From positions 1 through 64,000 of the forward strand of contig CAZAMF010000011.1 in NCBI GenBank assembly GCA_964486295.1: a stretch of 64,000 nt of DNA, in the 5' to 3' direction. A model generated the notes under the pieces. That model saw only the letters and a list, made by a program, of their open reading frames with translations, searched no databases and was not told where the DNA came from. This stretch comes from CALBZG01 sp964486295. GTDB taxonomy: Bacteria; Bacillota; Clostridia; Peptostreptococcales; Anaerovoracaceae. Position numbers and translations under genes: made by a program. Of the stretch, positions 1 through 9,037 are shown piece by piece; the first letter of the stretch is position 1; each line of letters starts with the position of its first letter.

Positions 1-2
1 AC

Positions 3-128
3 GTAATCCGTTTCCTCTGCCCGCTTTGCGTAACAGACGCACAGCTGGAAGCAGGATTTGCCATCTACGAAGCGGCTCTTATCAAATGCATGAAAATTAT
101 GGAAATCTCACAAAACGCAATAGGCTAA
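3..128 (+). CDS. C-terminal end of a class-III aminotransferase (probably 4-aminobutyrate aminotransferase), cut by the window start
   Basis: An open frame enters from the left edge and ends at TAA 126-128, giving the last 41 residues. They begin VIRFLCPLCVTDAQLEAG and continue into a helix (FAIYEAALIK). This resembles the C-terminus of PLP-dependent class-III aminotransferases of the GabT type, where an R-hydrophobic-PPL-like strand precedes a final helix that starts with D-x-Q-L-x-x-G. The catalytic core lies outside the window, so the substrate is a guess. A strong hairpin terminator follows at 183-220. Confidence 0.5.
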   Translation, partial: VIRFLCPLCVTDAQLEAGFAIYEAALIKCMKIMEISQNAIG

Positions 129-182
129 TATTCTATAATTCCCTCCTGACAAAAGAGGAAGTATAACAAGAAGAACAAAAAG

Positions 183-220
183 GCTGTGTGCAGGCCATCC
201 TGCGCACAGCTGTTTATTTT
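183..220 (+). terminator. Rho-independent terminator after the aminotransferase
   Basis: A 12-bp stem (183-194 with 199-210, one G.U pair) and a 4-nt CCAT loop are followed by a T-rich stretch (TGTTTATTTT). Confidence 0.8.
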
Positions 221-222
221 GC

Positions 223-250
223 TTGCAAAAACAGCAAATCACAGTATAAT
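223..250 (+). promoter_or_regulatory. Sigma-A type promoter for the CYTH gene
   Basis: TTGCAA at 223-228 and a perfect TATAAT at 245-250 are separated by 16 bp. The CYTH start codon lies 76 nt downstream of the -10 box. Confidence 0.6.
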
Positions 251-325
251 GTAACCATGTGTTTGTTGTGACCATTCATGGTTCTGCTTAGAAGAAAGAA
301 AAGTTTCGAATCGAAAGGGATATAA

Positions 326-952
326 ATGGAAATTGAACTAAAATATCTGGTGGGCTCAAAAGAGACTTGCGAGGCTATTTTTGAGGATTCATATTTATTC
401 AGTATTGAAGAAGAAGGAACCCGGGAAAAGGTCTTCATGAAGGCCGCTTATTTTGATACCGATGATCATATATTATCTAAAAACGATATCGCTTTTCGCG
501 TCCGAATGGAACAGGATAAACTGATTGCTTCCCTGAAATGGAGAGGCAAGTGCGAAGGTGCGTTGCATAAACGTGAAGAAATCAATGTCCCTGTAGATAA
601 TCCGGATTGTTTTTTAATGCCGGATCCGGGGATTTTCAAGGAGAGCGAAATCGGGAAAGAAGTTATGAGGCTCGTAGAAGGGAAACCTCTCGTTTCCATA
701 ATGGAAATCGTTTTCATGAGAAGCCGTTTTAAAGTCGATACCGGCGGCAGTATTGTTGAAGTTTCTTTAGATGTAGGTGAAATTATGACTGAGGCGGGCA
801 ACCAGCAATTTTGTGAGTTGGAGCTGGAGTTATACTCCGGCAGCGAAGAGGAACTTATGGTGCTGGGGAACAAATTGTCCGAGCAGTATGGATTGCATGG
901 CAATCCCGAGAGTAAGTACGTGAGAGGCTTGCGTTTACTGGGTATACGATGA
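326..952 (+). CDS. CYTH domain protein (triphosphate tunnel metalloenzyme)
   Basis: This 208-residue protein starts with MEIELKYLVG, which contains the ExExK signature of the CYTH/triphosphate tunnel superfamily. Further charged strands alternate through the sequence (RVRMEQD, ASLKWRG, LELELYSG), as expected for the eight-stranded tunnel that binds a triphosphate and divalent metal. Family members include class IV adenylate cyclases, thiamine triphosphatases and inorganic triphosphatases; the sequence alone does not say which activity this one has. It is a stand-alone gene with its own promoter and terminator. Its ribosome binding site (AAAGGGA) is modest. Confidence 0.85.
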   Translation: MEIELKYLVGSKETCEAIFEDSYLFSIEEEGTREKVFMKAAYFDTDDHILSKNDIAFRVRMEQDKLIASLKWRGKCEGALHKREEINVPVDNPDCFLMPDPGIFKESEIGKEVMRLVEGKPLVSIMEIVFMRSRFKVDTGGSIVEVSLDVGEIMTEAGNQQFCELELELYSGSEEELMVLGNKLSEQYGLHGNPESKYVRGLRLLGIR

Positions 953-956
953 CTTT

Positions 957-980
957 AAAGGGCTGATAAAGCCCTTTTTC
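957..980 (+). terminator. Rho-independent terminator after the CYTH gene
   Basis: The arms AAAGGGCT (957-964) and AGCCCTTT (970-977) surround a 5-nt loop and run into a T stretch. Confidence 0.85.
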
Positions 981-993
981 ATTGTCATTTTCA

Positions 994-1022
994 TTTACTT
1001 ATATATAAATATAGGTTATAAT
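994..1022 (+). promoter_or_regulatory. Promoter of the tig-clpP-clpX-lon operon
   Basis: TTTACT (994-999) and TATAAT (1017-1022) are 17 bp apart. The untranslated leader of about 80 nt contains a 6-bp hairpin (1039-1044 with 1050-1055) without a T run. I see no clear CtsR or CIRCE operator here. Confidence 0.5.
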
Positions 1023-1112
1023 AATATGCGTTCTGCGCCCGGATCAAGAATCCGGCTATATAATCGTTAAGAGATCTGAAAAAATGAATAATATATGGAG
1101 GATAAATAAACA

Positions 1113-2396
1113 ATGAAGGCAACATTTATAGCAAAAGAAAAAAATGACGTCAAATTTTCAATGGAGTTTACAGCAGAAGAATTTGAGAAGGCCGTCAACA
1201 CTGCATATCAGGAAAACAAGGGCAAGTTTACGGTAGATGGCTTCAGAAAAGGCAAAGCTCCAAGAAAAATCATAGAAGCTCGTTATGGAGCTGAGATTTT
1301 CTTCGATGATGCCATCGATAAACTCTTTTCTGAGGAATATGGCAAAGCAATCGAGGAATTGAAATTGGAAGTGATCGACAGACCAAGAGTCGAGCTGGGC
1401 CAGATCGAAGCAGGTAAAGGTTTTACAGCTACGGTTACTGTAGAAACTTATCCGGAATTTGAAGTGAAAGACTATTTCGGGATAAAGATCGACAAAATCG
1501 AAGAAGTTGTGGATGATGAGAGAATCGAAGCGGAGATGAAGAAGCTTCAGGAAAGAAATTCCAGAATGGTCAACGTCGAAAGACCTGCACAGAACGGCGA
1601 CACTGTGCTGATCGATTATTCCGGATTTGTAGGAGACGAGCAGTTCGAAGGCGGCACAGCCGAGAGATATCCGTTGAAAATAGGATCAAACACATTTATT
1701 CCGGGATTTGAAGAACAGCTGATCGGGGCTACTGTGGGTTCTGACATGGATGTCAAAGTAACCTTCCCGGAAGAGTACCATGCGGAAAATCTGGCCGGCC
1801 AGGAGGCCGTGTTCAAATGCCATATACACGAAATCAAAGAAGAACAGCTGCCTGAACTGAACGATGAATTTGCAAAAGACATCAGTGAATGGGATACGCT
1901 GGAGGATCTTAAAAAAGATACCCGTGCAAATTTGGAGAAGGCAGCCGCAGCAAGATCTACAGACAAAATGAAGAATGCGGTTCTTGAAAAGATCTATGAA
2001 GCAAATGACATCCAGGTTCCGAATGCAATGGTTGAAGAGGAAATCGACAATATGATGACTGAGTTCGACCAACAGCTCAGATATCAGGGACTCGACCTGA
2101 ACAAATATTTTGAGTATCTCAACAAGGAGCCAAAAGAGTTCAGAGAAGAGATGCGCGAAGACGCATATAAGAAAGTGAAGACCCGCATGATCGTAGGAAA
2201 AATCTCCGATCTGGAAAAGATCGAAGCCTCAGAAGAGGATCTTGACAAGCATTTTGAGCTGCTGGGAATGCAGTATCAGATGGATGCGCAGAAAGTCAGA
2301 GAAGTCGTGGGCGAAGCGAACAGAGGTCTTTTTGAAAAAGATATCAAGATGAAGAAAGCACTGGATCTGATATTTGAAAAGGCGGATATCAATTAG
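1113..2396 (+). CDS. tig: Trigger factor, ribosome-associated chaperone and peptidyl-prolyl isomerase
   Basis: The 427-residue protein has the full trigger factor layout. The N-terminal ribosome-binding domain carries the loop GFRKGKAPRK (family signature GFRxGKxP) at about residues 44-53. An FKBP-type PPIase domain follows (about 150-240, with GDTVLIDYSGFVG and the IPGFEEQLIG segment), and then a long helical C-terminal arm domain. It binds at the peptide exit tunnel and shields nascent chains. The start is supported by GGAGG at 1097-1101. It heads the operon with clpP, clpX and lon, an order common in Firmicutes that couples folding and degradation. Confidence 0.97.
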   Translation: MKATFIAKEKNDVKFSMEFTAEEFEKAVNTAYQENKGKFTVDGFRKGKAPRKIIEARYGAEIFFDDAIDKLFSEEYGKAIEELKLEVIDRPRVELGQIEAGKGFTATVTVETYPEFEVKDYFGIKIDKIEEVVDDERIEAEMKKLQERNSRMVNVERPAQNGDTVLIDYSGFVGDEQFEGGTAERYPLKIGSNTFIPGFEEQLIGATVGSDMDVKVTFPEEYHAENLAGQEAVFKCHIHEIKEEQLPELNDEFAKDISEWDTLEDLKKDTRANLEKAAAARSTDKMKNAVLEKIYEANDIQVPNAMVEEEIDNMMTEFDQQLRYQGLDLNKYFEYLNKEPKEFREEMREDAYKKVKTRMIVGKISDLEKIEASEEDLDKHFELLGMQYQMDAQKVREVVGEANRGLFEKDIKMKKALDLIFEKADIN

Positions 2397-2444
2397 TGCG
2401 TATATGCTTATTATAACAGCGATAAAGAAAGGGAGGGCTCACAA

Positions 2445-3026
2445 ATGGCTTTAATACCTTATGTTGTAGAACAGACATCCAAAGGTGAAAGATCATATGA
2501 CATCTATTCCAGACTGCTTAAAGACAGGATCATATTTATCGGTGAGGAAATCGATGAGCATTTGGCCAGTGTAGTAGTTGCGCAGCTTCTCTTTCTTGAA
2601 GCTGAAGACCCGGACAAAGATATCAGTATTTATATCAACAGCCCGGGGGGCAGTGTAACAGCGGGAATGGCTATTTATGACACGATTCAGTTCATCAGAC
2701 CGGAGGTGTCCACGATCTGCATGGGGATGGCCGCCAGCATGGCAGCGTTCCTTCTGGCAACAGGTGCGAAAGGAAAGAGATTTGCTCTGCCGAACGCCGA
2801 AATTATGATCCATCAGCCTTTGGGAGGGATTTCGGGACAGGCGGAAGACATTAGGATCCATGCGGAGCATATATTAAAAACCAGAAGCAAGCTGAATAAA
2901 ATATTATCGGAAGTCACGGGGAAGACACTGGAAGTAATAGAGAAGGATACGGATAGGGATAACTTTATGAGTGCGGATGAAGCCAGGGAATACGGCATCA
3001 TTGACAGCGTCAAAAAGTCCAGGTAA
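2445..3026 (+). CDS. clpP: ATP-dependent Clp protease proteolytic subunit
   Basis: This 193-residue serine peptidase of family S14 forms the barrel chamber of ClpXP. The catalytic Ser98 lies in GMAASMAAF and His123 in MIHQPLGG; the expected Asp lies in the DRDNFMSADEA segment near residue 172. The oxyanion region SPGGSVTAG is also present. Length and N-terminus (ALIPYVVEQT) match mature-type ClpP with almost no propeptide. A GGGAGG Shine-Dalgarno site precedes the ATG. It lies 48 nt after tig and 13 nt before clpX, so the three genes are most likely co-transcribed. Confidence 0.98.
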   Translation: MALIPYVVEQTSKGERSYDIYSRLLKDRIIFIGEEIDEHLASVVVAQLLFLEAEDPDKDISIYINSPGGSVTAGMAIYDTIQFIRPEVSTICMGMAASMAAFLLATGAKGKRFALPNAEIMIHQPLGGISGQAEDIRIHAEHILKTRSKLNKILSEVTGKTLEVIEKDTDRDNFMSADEAREYGIIDSVKKSR

Positions 3027-3039
3027 CGGGGGAACAATA

Positions 3040-4350
3040 ATGTCAAAATATGATGACGAAAAACAGCTTTGCTGCTCTTTCTGCGGAAAGCCGCAAAGCA
3101 AAGTCAGAAGATTGATTGCGGGGCCAAATGTATACATTTGTGATGAATGCATCGAGCTTTGCATGGATATCATCGAGGGGGAACTGGAAGAAACATATCG
3201 TGAATCCGAAAAGGACAAAAATTCGGATATGGTTTTGCTTAAGCCGAAAGCGATTATGGAAAAATTATCGGAATACGTCATTGGGCAAGACGAAGCTAAA
3301 AAGGCTTTGGCAGTTGCCGTATACAATCATTATAAAAGAATCAACAATCTGAAGATGAAGGATGATGTTGAACTTCAGAAGAGCAACGTGGTCATGATCG
3401 GACCGACGGGCTGTGGTAAAACCTTGCTTGCCCAGACCCTGGCTAAAATACTTCAGGTACCTTTTGCCATTGCTGATGCGACAGCATTGACCGAAGCGGG
3501 ATACGTGGGTGAAGATGTGGAAAATATCCTCCTGAAACTGATTCAGGCAGCGGACTATGATATTTCAAAGGCCGAGAAGGGTATTATATACATTGATGAG
3601 ATCGATAAGATCGCAAGGAAATCAGAGAACGTTTCGATCACAAGGGATGTCAGCGGAGAAGGTGTTCAGCAGGCGCTTCTGAAAATAATTGAAGGCACTA
3701 TTGCCTCTGTACCGCCACAAGGCGGCAGGAAGCACCCTCAACAGGAGTTTATTCAATTTGACACCACGAATGTCATGTTCATATGCGGCGGTGCTTTTGA
3801 CGGCCTTGACAAGATCATACAGCGGCGGATCGGAGAAAAAACTATCGGGTTTAATTCCGAGTTGAAAAAAGGTGCTGAAGACGAAAACAACCTCATCAAA
3901 ATGGTTCAGCCTGAAGACCTTCTGAAGTTCGGACTGATACCGGAGTTCATAGGAAGACTTCCTTCTATCGTTACGTTGGATGAACTTTCAAAAGAAGCGC
4001 TGGTCAAAATCATTACGGAACCGAAAAATGCGCTGATGAAGCAGTATAAAAAGCTTCTGGAGATGGACGATGTAGAGTTTGAAATCGAAGAGGAGGCTCT
4101 CCAGGCAATCGCCGAAAAAGCCATAGAAAAGAAAACCGGCGCCAGAGGTCTCAGGAGCATTCTTGAAAAAACAATGACTGACATCATGTTTGAGATTCCA
4201 TCCAGACAGGATGTAGTCAGATGCACAATCACCAGAGAAACCATCATGGATAACGAAAAACCGAATCTGACACTTATCGATAAGGTGCCTAAGCCTGCAA
4301 CAGTATCAAAAAAAGCAAGAATCAGCAAGAAGCAGGAGTCGGCATCGTAA
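3040..4350 (+). CDS. clpX: ATP-dependent Clp protease ATP-binding subunit, unfoldase
   Basis: A protein of 436 residues if the ATG at 3040 is used. That start has a GGGGGAA Shine-Dalgarno site and places the protein just after clpP; an in-frame ATG at 2971 inside clpP would add 23 unlikely residues. The N-terminal zinc-binding domain has the Cys pairs CSFC and CDEC. The AAA+ core shows Walker A GPTGCGKT, Walker B IIYIDEIDK, and the family segment GEGVQQALLKIIEGT. It unfolds substrates and feeds them to ClpP. The C-terminal tail is basic and Ser/Lys rich. Confidence 0.97.
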   Translation: MSKYDDEKQLCCSFCGKPQSKVRRLIAGPNVYICDECIELCMDIIEGELEETYRESEKDKNSDMVLLKPKAIMEKLSEYVIGQDEAKKALAVAVYNHYKRINNLKMKDDVELQKSNVVMIGPTGCGKTLLAQTLAKILQVPFAIADATALTEAGYVGEDVENILLKLIQAADYDISKAEKGIIYIDEIDKIARKSENVSITRDVSGEGVQQALLKIIEGTIASVPPQGGRKHPQQEFIQFDTTNVMFICGGAFDGLDKIIQRRIGEKTIGFNSELKKGAEDENNLIKMVQPEDLLKFGLIPEFIGRLPSIVTLDELSKEALVKIITEPKNALMKQYKKLLEMDDVEFEIEEEALQAIAEKAIEKKTGARGLRSILEKTMTDIMFEIPSRQDVVRCTITRETIMDNEKPNLTLIDKVPKPATVSKKARISKKQESAS

Positions 4351-4365
4351 AATGGGGGGAGATTT

Positions 4366-6852
4366 ATGAACAAAAAAGAAAAAGATTATGAAGATAAAAT
4401 AGAAAAAGAAACTCAGCAAGAGGAAAAAGAACCGGCAGAAAAAACAGAAGCTGAAGACCAGATGGAAGAACTCCTGGACAACGAAGACAGCACACTAAAG
4501 ACTCTGCCGATGATCCCGCTGAGAGGACTTGCTATATTTCCGAATATGGTGCTTCATTTCGACATAGGCAGGGAGAAATCCATCAACGCGCTGGAAAAAG
4601 CCATGATACTGAACAAGCACATATTCCTTGCTACTCAAAAAGACGAGAATACGGATTTGCCTACATCAGCCGATTTTTATCACATCGGTACAGTGGCAAA
4701 AATCAAACAGATGCTGAAACTGCCCGGGGATAACATCAGAGTGCTGGTTGAGGGAATTGCCAGAGCAGAGATTAAGGATATCGTTTTTGAGGTGCCTTAT
4801 TTCAGATGTGCCGTCAATACGATCCCGGATGTTGAGCCGGATATTGACGATCCAACGATTCAGGCATTGATCCGGCTTGCCATTAATTCTTTCGATGAGT
4901 ATATGGAGTTGAAGCCGAACGGGCAGAGAGACCTGCTCCCAACGATTATGAGCATCAAAGAGCCGGGCCGTCTTGCCGACATGATCGCCTCTCATATTGA
5001 AATCAAGATCGAGGACAAGCAAGCGATCCTCGAGGCATTTGATGTGAAGAAACGTCTGGAACTGATCAATGATATTCTGGCGAGAGAAATAGAAATCCTG
5101 AACATCGAACAGGATATCAACTTCAAAGTCAAATCACAGATCGACAAGAATCAGCGCGAATATTATCTGCGCGAGCAGATGCGTGCGATCCAGGACGAAC
5201 TGGGTATGGATGAAGACGTTGAAAGCGAGATGGATGAATGGTTCAAGCAGCTTAAAAAACTGAAGCTTCCTGAAAAAACAAATGACAAAGTTGAAAAAGA
5301 GATCAAACGTTTCGGAAAGATGATGCCTTCATCGGCAGAAGCCTCTGTCAGCAGGACCTATATTGAAACCATACTGGCATTGCCTTGGAATAAAAGCTCT
5401 AAAGGCAAAATCGATATGAAAAAGGCCGAAGAAATTTTGAACAGCGACCATTACGGCCTGGAAAAAGTCAAAGAGAGAGTACTGGAATATCTTGCGGTGG
5501 TCCAGCTTTCCAAGGGATTGAAAGGACCGATCCTTTGTCTCGTCGGCCCTCCGGGCGTCGGCAAAACATCAGTCGCAAAATCTGTAGCGCGGGCAATCGA
5601 CAGGGAGTTTGTCCGTATGTCCCTGGGAGGCATGAGGGATGAAGCGGAAATAAGAGGACACAGAAGGACATACATCGGAGCCATTCCGGGAAGGGTCATT
5701 TCTTGCATCAAAGATGCTGGAACCAACAACCCGGTATTCCTTTTGGATGAGGTCGATAAGATCGGTGCAGACTTCAAGGGGGACCCTGCATCAGCACTGC
5801 TGGAAGTTCTCGACCCGGAACAAAACAAAGACTTCACGGATCACTATCTTGAAGTTGCTTTTGACTTGTCCAAAGTCATGTTTATCACTACAGCTAATAC
5901 CACAGATACCATCCCGAGGCCTCTTTTGGACAGGATGGAGGTCATTGAGGTTCCCGGCTATACTTCGGAAGAAAAAGTCAGGATCGCTATGAACTTCCTT
6001 TTACCGAAAAAGATTGCTGAGCATGGACTCAAAGATGAAGACATCCAGATCCCGGAAGAGACCGTCCGTGATATTATAAACTATTACACTAGAGAATCAG
6101 GCGTAAGAAATCTCGAGAGAGAGATCGCAAATTTGTGCCGCAAGGTTGCTCGAAAGATCGTAACGGATGGAAGAGCCCGCTTTGACATCACGCCGGAAAT
6201 GCTGGAAAGCTATCTGGGCAAACGCAAATACAGATACGATATTATTGAAGGGGACGAGGAGATCGGCGTTGTGACAGGCTTGGCCTGGACCGTCGTCGGA
6301 GGGGACACTCTCTTTATCGAAACTTCGGCAGTTCCGGGCAGCGGGAAACTGGAGCTCACCGGACAGATGGGAGACGTCATGCAGGAATCTGCCAGGGCAG
6401 GGATCAGCTACATCAGAAACAAGGCAGCTGCATTCGGTATCGATGTGGACTTCTATAAAAAACTGGACCTTCATATTCATATTCCTGAGGGCGCGGTACC
6501 GAAAGACGGACCGAGCGCAGGAGTAACCATGTGCACCGCCATGATTTCAACCCTGACCGGTATAGCTGTCAGGAAGGATGTTGCCATGACAGGCGAAGTG
6601 ACCCTTAGGGGGAAAGTACTTCCTGTCGGTGGTATCCGGGAAAAAGTACTGGCCGCTCACAGAGCCGGAATCAAGAAAGTGCTTTTACCTGTGGAAAATG
6701 AAAAAGATCTGGATGACCTCCCTGAAAATATCAGAGCAGCCATGGTCTTTGTGCTGATCAAGACGGTGGATGAAGCTTTGGAAAACGCTCTGGTCAGAAA
6801 GCCAAAGGCAAAAGTGCAGAAAAGCAGCGCTGAAAAGGTCAAAGAACAATGA
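4366..6852 (+). CDS. lon: ATP-dependent Lon protease
   Basis: The 828-residue LonA type protease has an N-terminal substrate-binding domain starting at LPMIPLRG (about residue 46), a AAA+ module (Walker A GPPGVGKT at 394-401, Walker B VFLLDEVDK) and a C-terminal Ser-Lys protease. The catalytic dyad is Ser717 in DGPSAG and Lys760 in GIREKV; the 43-residue spacing equals that of E. coli Lon. The first 45 residues are a charged Lys/Glu-rich extension that standard Lon proteins lack, probably disordered. The stop overlaps the engB start by 4 bp, indicating translational coupling. Confidence 0.98.
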   Translation: MNKKEKDYEDKIEKETQQEEKEPAEKTEAEDQMEELLDNEDSTLKTLPMIPLRGLAIFPNMVLHFDIGREKSINALEKAMILNKHIFLATQKDENTDLPTSADFYHIGTVAKIKQMLKLPGDNIRVLVEGIARAEIKDIVFEVPYFRCAVNTIPDVEPDIDDPTIQALIRLAINSFDEYMELKPNGQRDLLPTIMSIKEPGRLADMIASHIEIKIEDKQAILEAFDVKKRLELINDILAREIEILNIEQDINFKVKSQIDKNQREYYLREQMRAIQDELGMDEDVESEMDEWFKQLKKLKLPEKTNDKVEKEIKRFGKMMPSSAEASVSRTYIETILALPWNKSSKGKIDMKKAEEILNSDHYGLEKVKERVLEYLAVVQLSKGLKGPILCLVGPPGVGKTSVAKSVARAIDREFVRMSLGGMRDEAEIRGHRRTYIGAIPGRVISCIKDAGTNNPVFLLDEVDKIGADFKGDPASALLEVLDPEQNKDFTDHYLEVAFDLSKVMFITTANTTDTIPRPLLDRMEVIEVPGYTSEEKVRIAMNFLLPKKIAEHGLKDEDIQIPEETVRDIINYYTRESGVRNLEREIANLCRKVARKIVTDGRARFDITPEMLESYLGKRKYRYDIIEGDEEIGVVTGLAWTVVGGDTLFIETSAVPGSGKLELTGQMGDVMQESARAGISYIRNKAAAFGIDVDFYKKLDLHIHIPEGAVPKDGPSAGVTMCTAMISTLTGIAVRKDVAMTGEVTLRGKVLPVGGIREKVLAAHRAGIKKVLLPVENEKDLDDLPENIRAAMVFVLIKTVDEALENALVRKPKAKVQKSSAEKVKEQ

Positions 6853-7448
6853 TTATTAAAAAAGCCGAACTGGTGGCTGTTGCAGTCAAGCCGACACAAT
6901 ATCCCAGTGATGATAAAAAGGAAATAGCTTTTGCCGGCCGATCAAACGTCGGGAAGTCTTCTCTTTTGAATCTGCTGACGAACCGAAAAAACCTGGCCAG
7001 AGTATCCGGGAACCCCGGCAAAACCAGAACGATCAATTTCTATGAGATCAACGAGGGTTTCAGGATCGTGGACCTTCCCGGGTATGGATATGCAAAGGTA
7101 TCGAAATCTCTGACAGAATCCTGGGGCGAAATGATCGAAGCTTATCTGAATGGCAGAAAAGGGCTTCTAAAAGTGATCCAGCTTGTTGATATCAGACACA
7201 TACCATCGGCCCAGGACATTCAGATGTATGAATATCTGAGGCATTATGGCCTTGACGGGGTCGTTGTAGCGACCAAGGCCGATAAAGTGTCCAACAACGA
7301 CTTGCTCAAATGCATGAGCGTGATCAGAAAAACTCTGAACCTCTCGAATGAGGATATCGTTATTCCGGTTTCAACGCTCAAGCGCACCGGTATAGACAAA
7401 TTAACGGAGGTTATGGATGCCATATATCAGCTTCCAGGTGATCGTTAA
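6849..7448 (+). CDS. engB: Ribosome biogenesis GTPase of the EngB/YsxC/YihA family
   Basis: This 199-residue TrmE-Era-type GTPase has G1 GRSNVGKSS, a G2/G3 region with GKTRTINFYEIN and VDLPGYGYAK, and G4 TKADKV. It matches EngB (YsxC), which assists late assembly of the 50S subunit. Its ATG overlaps the lon TGA. Lon and engB are neighbours in many Firmicutes, so this placement is conventional. The 3' end overlaps the next gene by 32 bp. Confidence 0.96.
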   Translation: MIIKKAELVAVAVKPTQYPSDDKKEIAFAGRSNVGKSSLLNLLTNRKNLARVSGNPGKTRTINFYEINEGFRIVDLPGYGYAKVSKSLTESWGEMIEAYLNGRKGLLKVIQLVDIRHIPSAQDIQMYEYLRHYGLDGVVVATKADKVSNNDLLKCMSVIRKTLNLSNEDIVIPVSTLKRTGIDKLTEVMDAIYQLPGDR

Positions 7449-7773
7449 AAGAATCAAAGCAATCAAATTTATGATGAAGGATCCTAAGGTTAAAAGAAGA
7501 AAAAAGCTTCTCGTAATTGCAGGCTTGTTTTATCTGTTTCTTCCGATCGATCTGATCCCGATAGCAATTTTCCCGCTTGGACTATTGGACGATACCCTTT
7601 TATGGATCTGGATTTTATGGTACTTGAGAGAGACGCTGGACACTTATTGGCTGGGCGAGAAGACCGTGGATTTATCCAGAACCTATCGAGGCAAGACCAT
7701 TATCGACGATGTCGAATATGAAGTAAAGGAAGAGGGCTCCGTTAAAGCCGATACCGAAAAAAATAAGGGGTAA
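7417..7773 (+). CDS. DUF1232 (YkvA-like) small membrane protein
   Basis: This 118-residue protein has a basic N-terminal stretch (KDPKVKRRKK) and then the DUF1232 hallmark, a hydrophobic hairpin with FLPIDLIPIAIFPLGLLDD in which PIDLIP and LLDD are conserved. Function is unknown for the family. The start at 7417 has GGAGG at 7406-7410 six bases upstream, all inside the end of engB, so the 32-bp overlap looks real. The C-terminal 25 residues are charged. It lies in the lon-engB transcript, 4 nt before hpt. Confidence 0.8.
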   Translation: MPYISFQVIVKRIKAIKFMMKDPKVKRRKKLLVIAGLFYLFLPIDLIPIAIFPLGLLDDTLLWIWILWYLRETLDTYWLGEKTVDLSRTYRGKTIIDDVEYEVKEEGSVKADTEKNKG

Positions 7774-7777
7774 GTGA

Positions 7778-8308
7778 ATGAACAACGATTATCAGATCGG
7801 AACAACATTGATTACTGAAGAGCAGATCCGCGTGAGAGCTAAGGAGATCGGAGAACAGATTACAGCGGAATTCAGAGGTCAGGAAGTTCTTTTTATAGGA
7901 ATTCTTAAAGGCGCCATATTATGGCTTGCAGATGTTGTCAAGAATGTGTCTTTGGATACAAAACTGGATTTTATGGCTGTGTCAAGCTATGGGGCGGAGA
8001 CCAGGACTTCAGGAGTAGTCAGGATTGTAAAGGACCTCGACTCCAGCATTGAAGACAAAAATGTCATCATCGTTGAGGATATTGTCGATTCAGGAATCAC
8101 CTTGAATTATTTAAAGGGATATTTGAACGGCAGAAAACCGAAAAGTCTGAAGATATGCACACTTCTGGATAAGCCGGCTGGCAGAAGAATAGAAATTCAG
8201 GCTGATTATGTCGGTTTTGAAGTGGAGGATAAATTTATTGTGGGTTATGGTCTTGACTATAACCAGAAATACAGAAATTTGCCATATATCAGCTATCTTG
8301 AAGAATGA
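7778..8308 (+). CDS. hpt: Hypoxanthine phosphoribosyltransferase
   Basis: A 176-residue type I phosphoribosyltransferase that salvages hypoxanthine and guanine to IMP and GMP using PRPP. The PRPP-binding motif is VIIVEDIVDSGITL, with the flexible-loop segment SSYGAET upstream and KPAGRR plus VGFEVEDKFIVGYGLDY near the C-terminus, which contact the purine. Length is typical. AAGGGG precedes the ATG and only 4 nt separate it from the previous gene. It is probably transcribed from the upstream operon. Confidence 0.95.
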   Translation: MNNDYQIGTTLITEEQIRVRAKEIGEQITAEFRGQEVLFIGILKGAILWLADVVKNVSLDTKLDFMAVSSYGAETRTSGVVRIVKDLDSSIEDKNVIIVEDIVDSGITLNYLKGYLNGRKPKSLKICTLLDKPAGRRIEIQADYVGFEVEDKFIVGYGLDYNQKYRNLPYISYLEE

Positions 8309-8368
8309 AGGCGGAGCCGGTAAAATTTATCAATCATTAATATTAATTAATACAAAGGAGATATCGAA

Positions 8369-8941
8369 ATGGGTTACAAAGTACAAATAGGTTTATCAAA
8401 CAAACACTTGCATCTTTCTTCAAAAGATGTGGAAACCCTGTTCGGCAAAGGATACAAGCTTACCCCGTCCAAGGATCTTGTTCAGCCGGGTCAGTTTGCT
8501 GCCGAAGAAAAAGTGGACATCGTAGGCCCTAAAGGCACGCTGAAGGGAATCAGAGTCCTGGGTCCTGAAAGACCTGAAACTCAGGTTGAGCTAGCCATGA
8601 CTGATGCAAGAGCTATTGGAATCAAAGCTCCTGTCAGAGAATCAGGCAAGCTGGAAGGGACTCCGGGATGCACGATCGTTGGCCCGAACGGCAGTGTTGA
8701 TATTGACCATGGCGTTATCGTAGCCATGCGCCATGTCCATCTTTCCCCAAGCGAAGCCATAGAAGCCGGGGTAAAGGACAAGGATTGTGTCAGCATCAGA
8801 GTTGGCGGTGAAAGGGGCCTGATATTCGAGAATGTATTGATCAGATCAGGAGAAGGCCACAAAAGAGAATGCCATCTGGACACCGATGAGGGGAACGCAG
8901 CAGGATGCGGCCCGGATGCAGAATGTGAAATATTAGTTTAG
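8369..8941 (+). CDS. pduL: PduL-type phosphate propanoyltransferase
   Basis: A 190-residue member of the PduL phosphotransacylase family, which exchanges acyl-CoA and acyl phosphate and is unrelated to Pta. Two tandem half-domains are visible, each with the metal-binding H-x-H signature: SNKHLHLSS near residue 11 and MRHVHLSP near residue 121. No N-terminal microcompartment-targeting peptide is seen, and no shell genes lie nearby, so a free cytosolic role in acetate or propionate metabolism is more likely. AAAGGAG supports the start. A hairpin follows. Confidence 0.92.
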   Translation: MGYKVQIGLSNKHLHLSSKDVETLFGKGYKLTPSKDLVQPGQFAAEEKVDIVGPKGTLKGIRVLGPERPETQVELAMTDARAIGIKAPVRESGKLEGTPGCTIVGPNGSVDIDHGVIVAMRHVHLSPSEAIEAGVKDKDCVSIRVGGERGLIFENVLIRSGEGHKRECHLDTDEGNAAGCGPDAECEILV

Positions 8942-8968
8942 TACCCAAAAGAAGCACTTAGCCAGAAC

Positions 8969-8995
8969 AAAGCCCGCTTGTTTTCAGCGGGCTTT
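8969..8995 (+). terminator. Hairpin terminator after pduL
   Basis: The arms AAAGCCCGCT (8969-8978) and AGCGGGCTTT (8986-8995) form a 10-bp stem. The T run is short, so termination may be partial. Confidence 0.65.
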
Positions 8996-9037
8996 ATGAT
9001 AGATTGAGAAAGTTCTTCCCAAAAGCAGGAGGGAATT

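Noticed and set aside
2971..3039. Upstream ATG giving a 23-residue N-terminal extension of ClpX.
   Set aside because: It lies inside clpP without a ribosome binding site; the ATG at 3040 has GGGGGAA and fits the family N-terminus.
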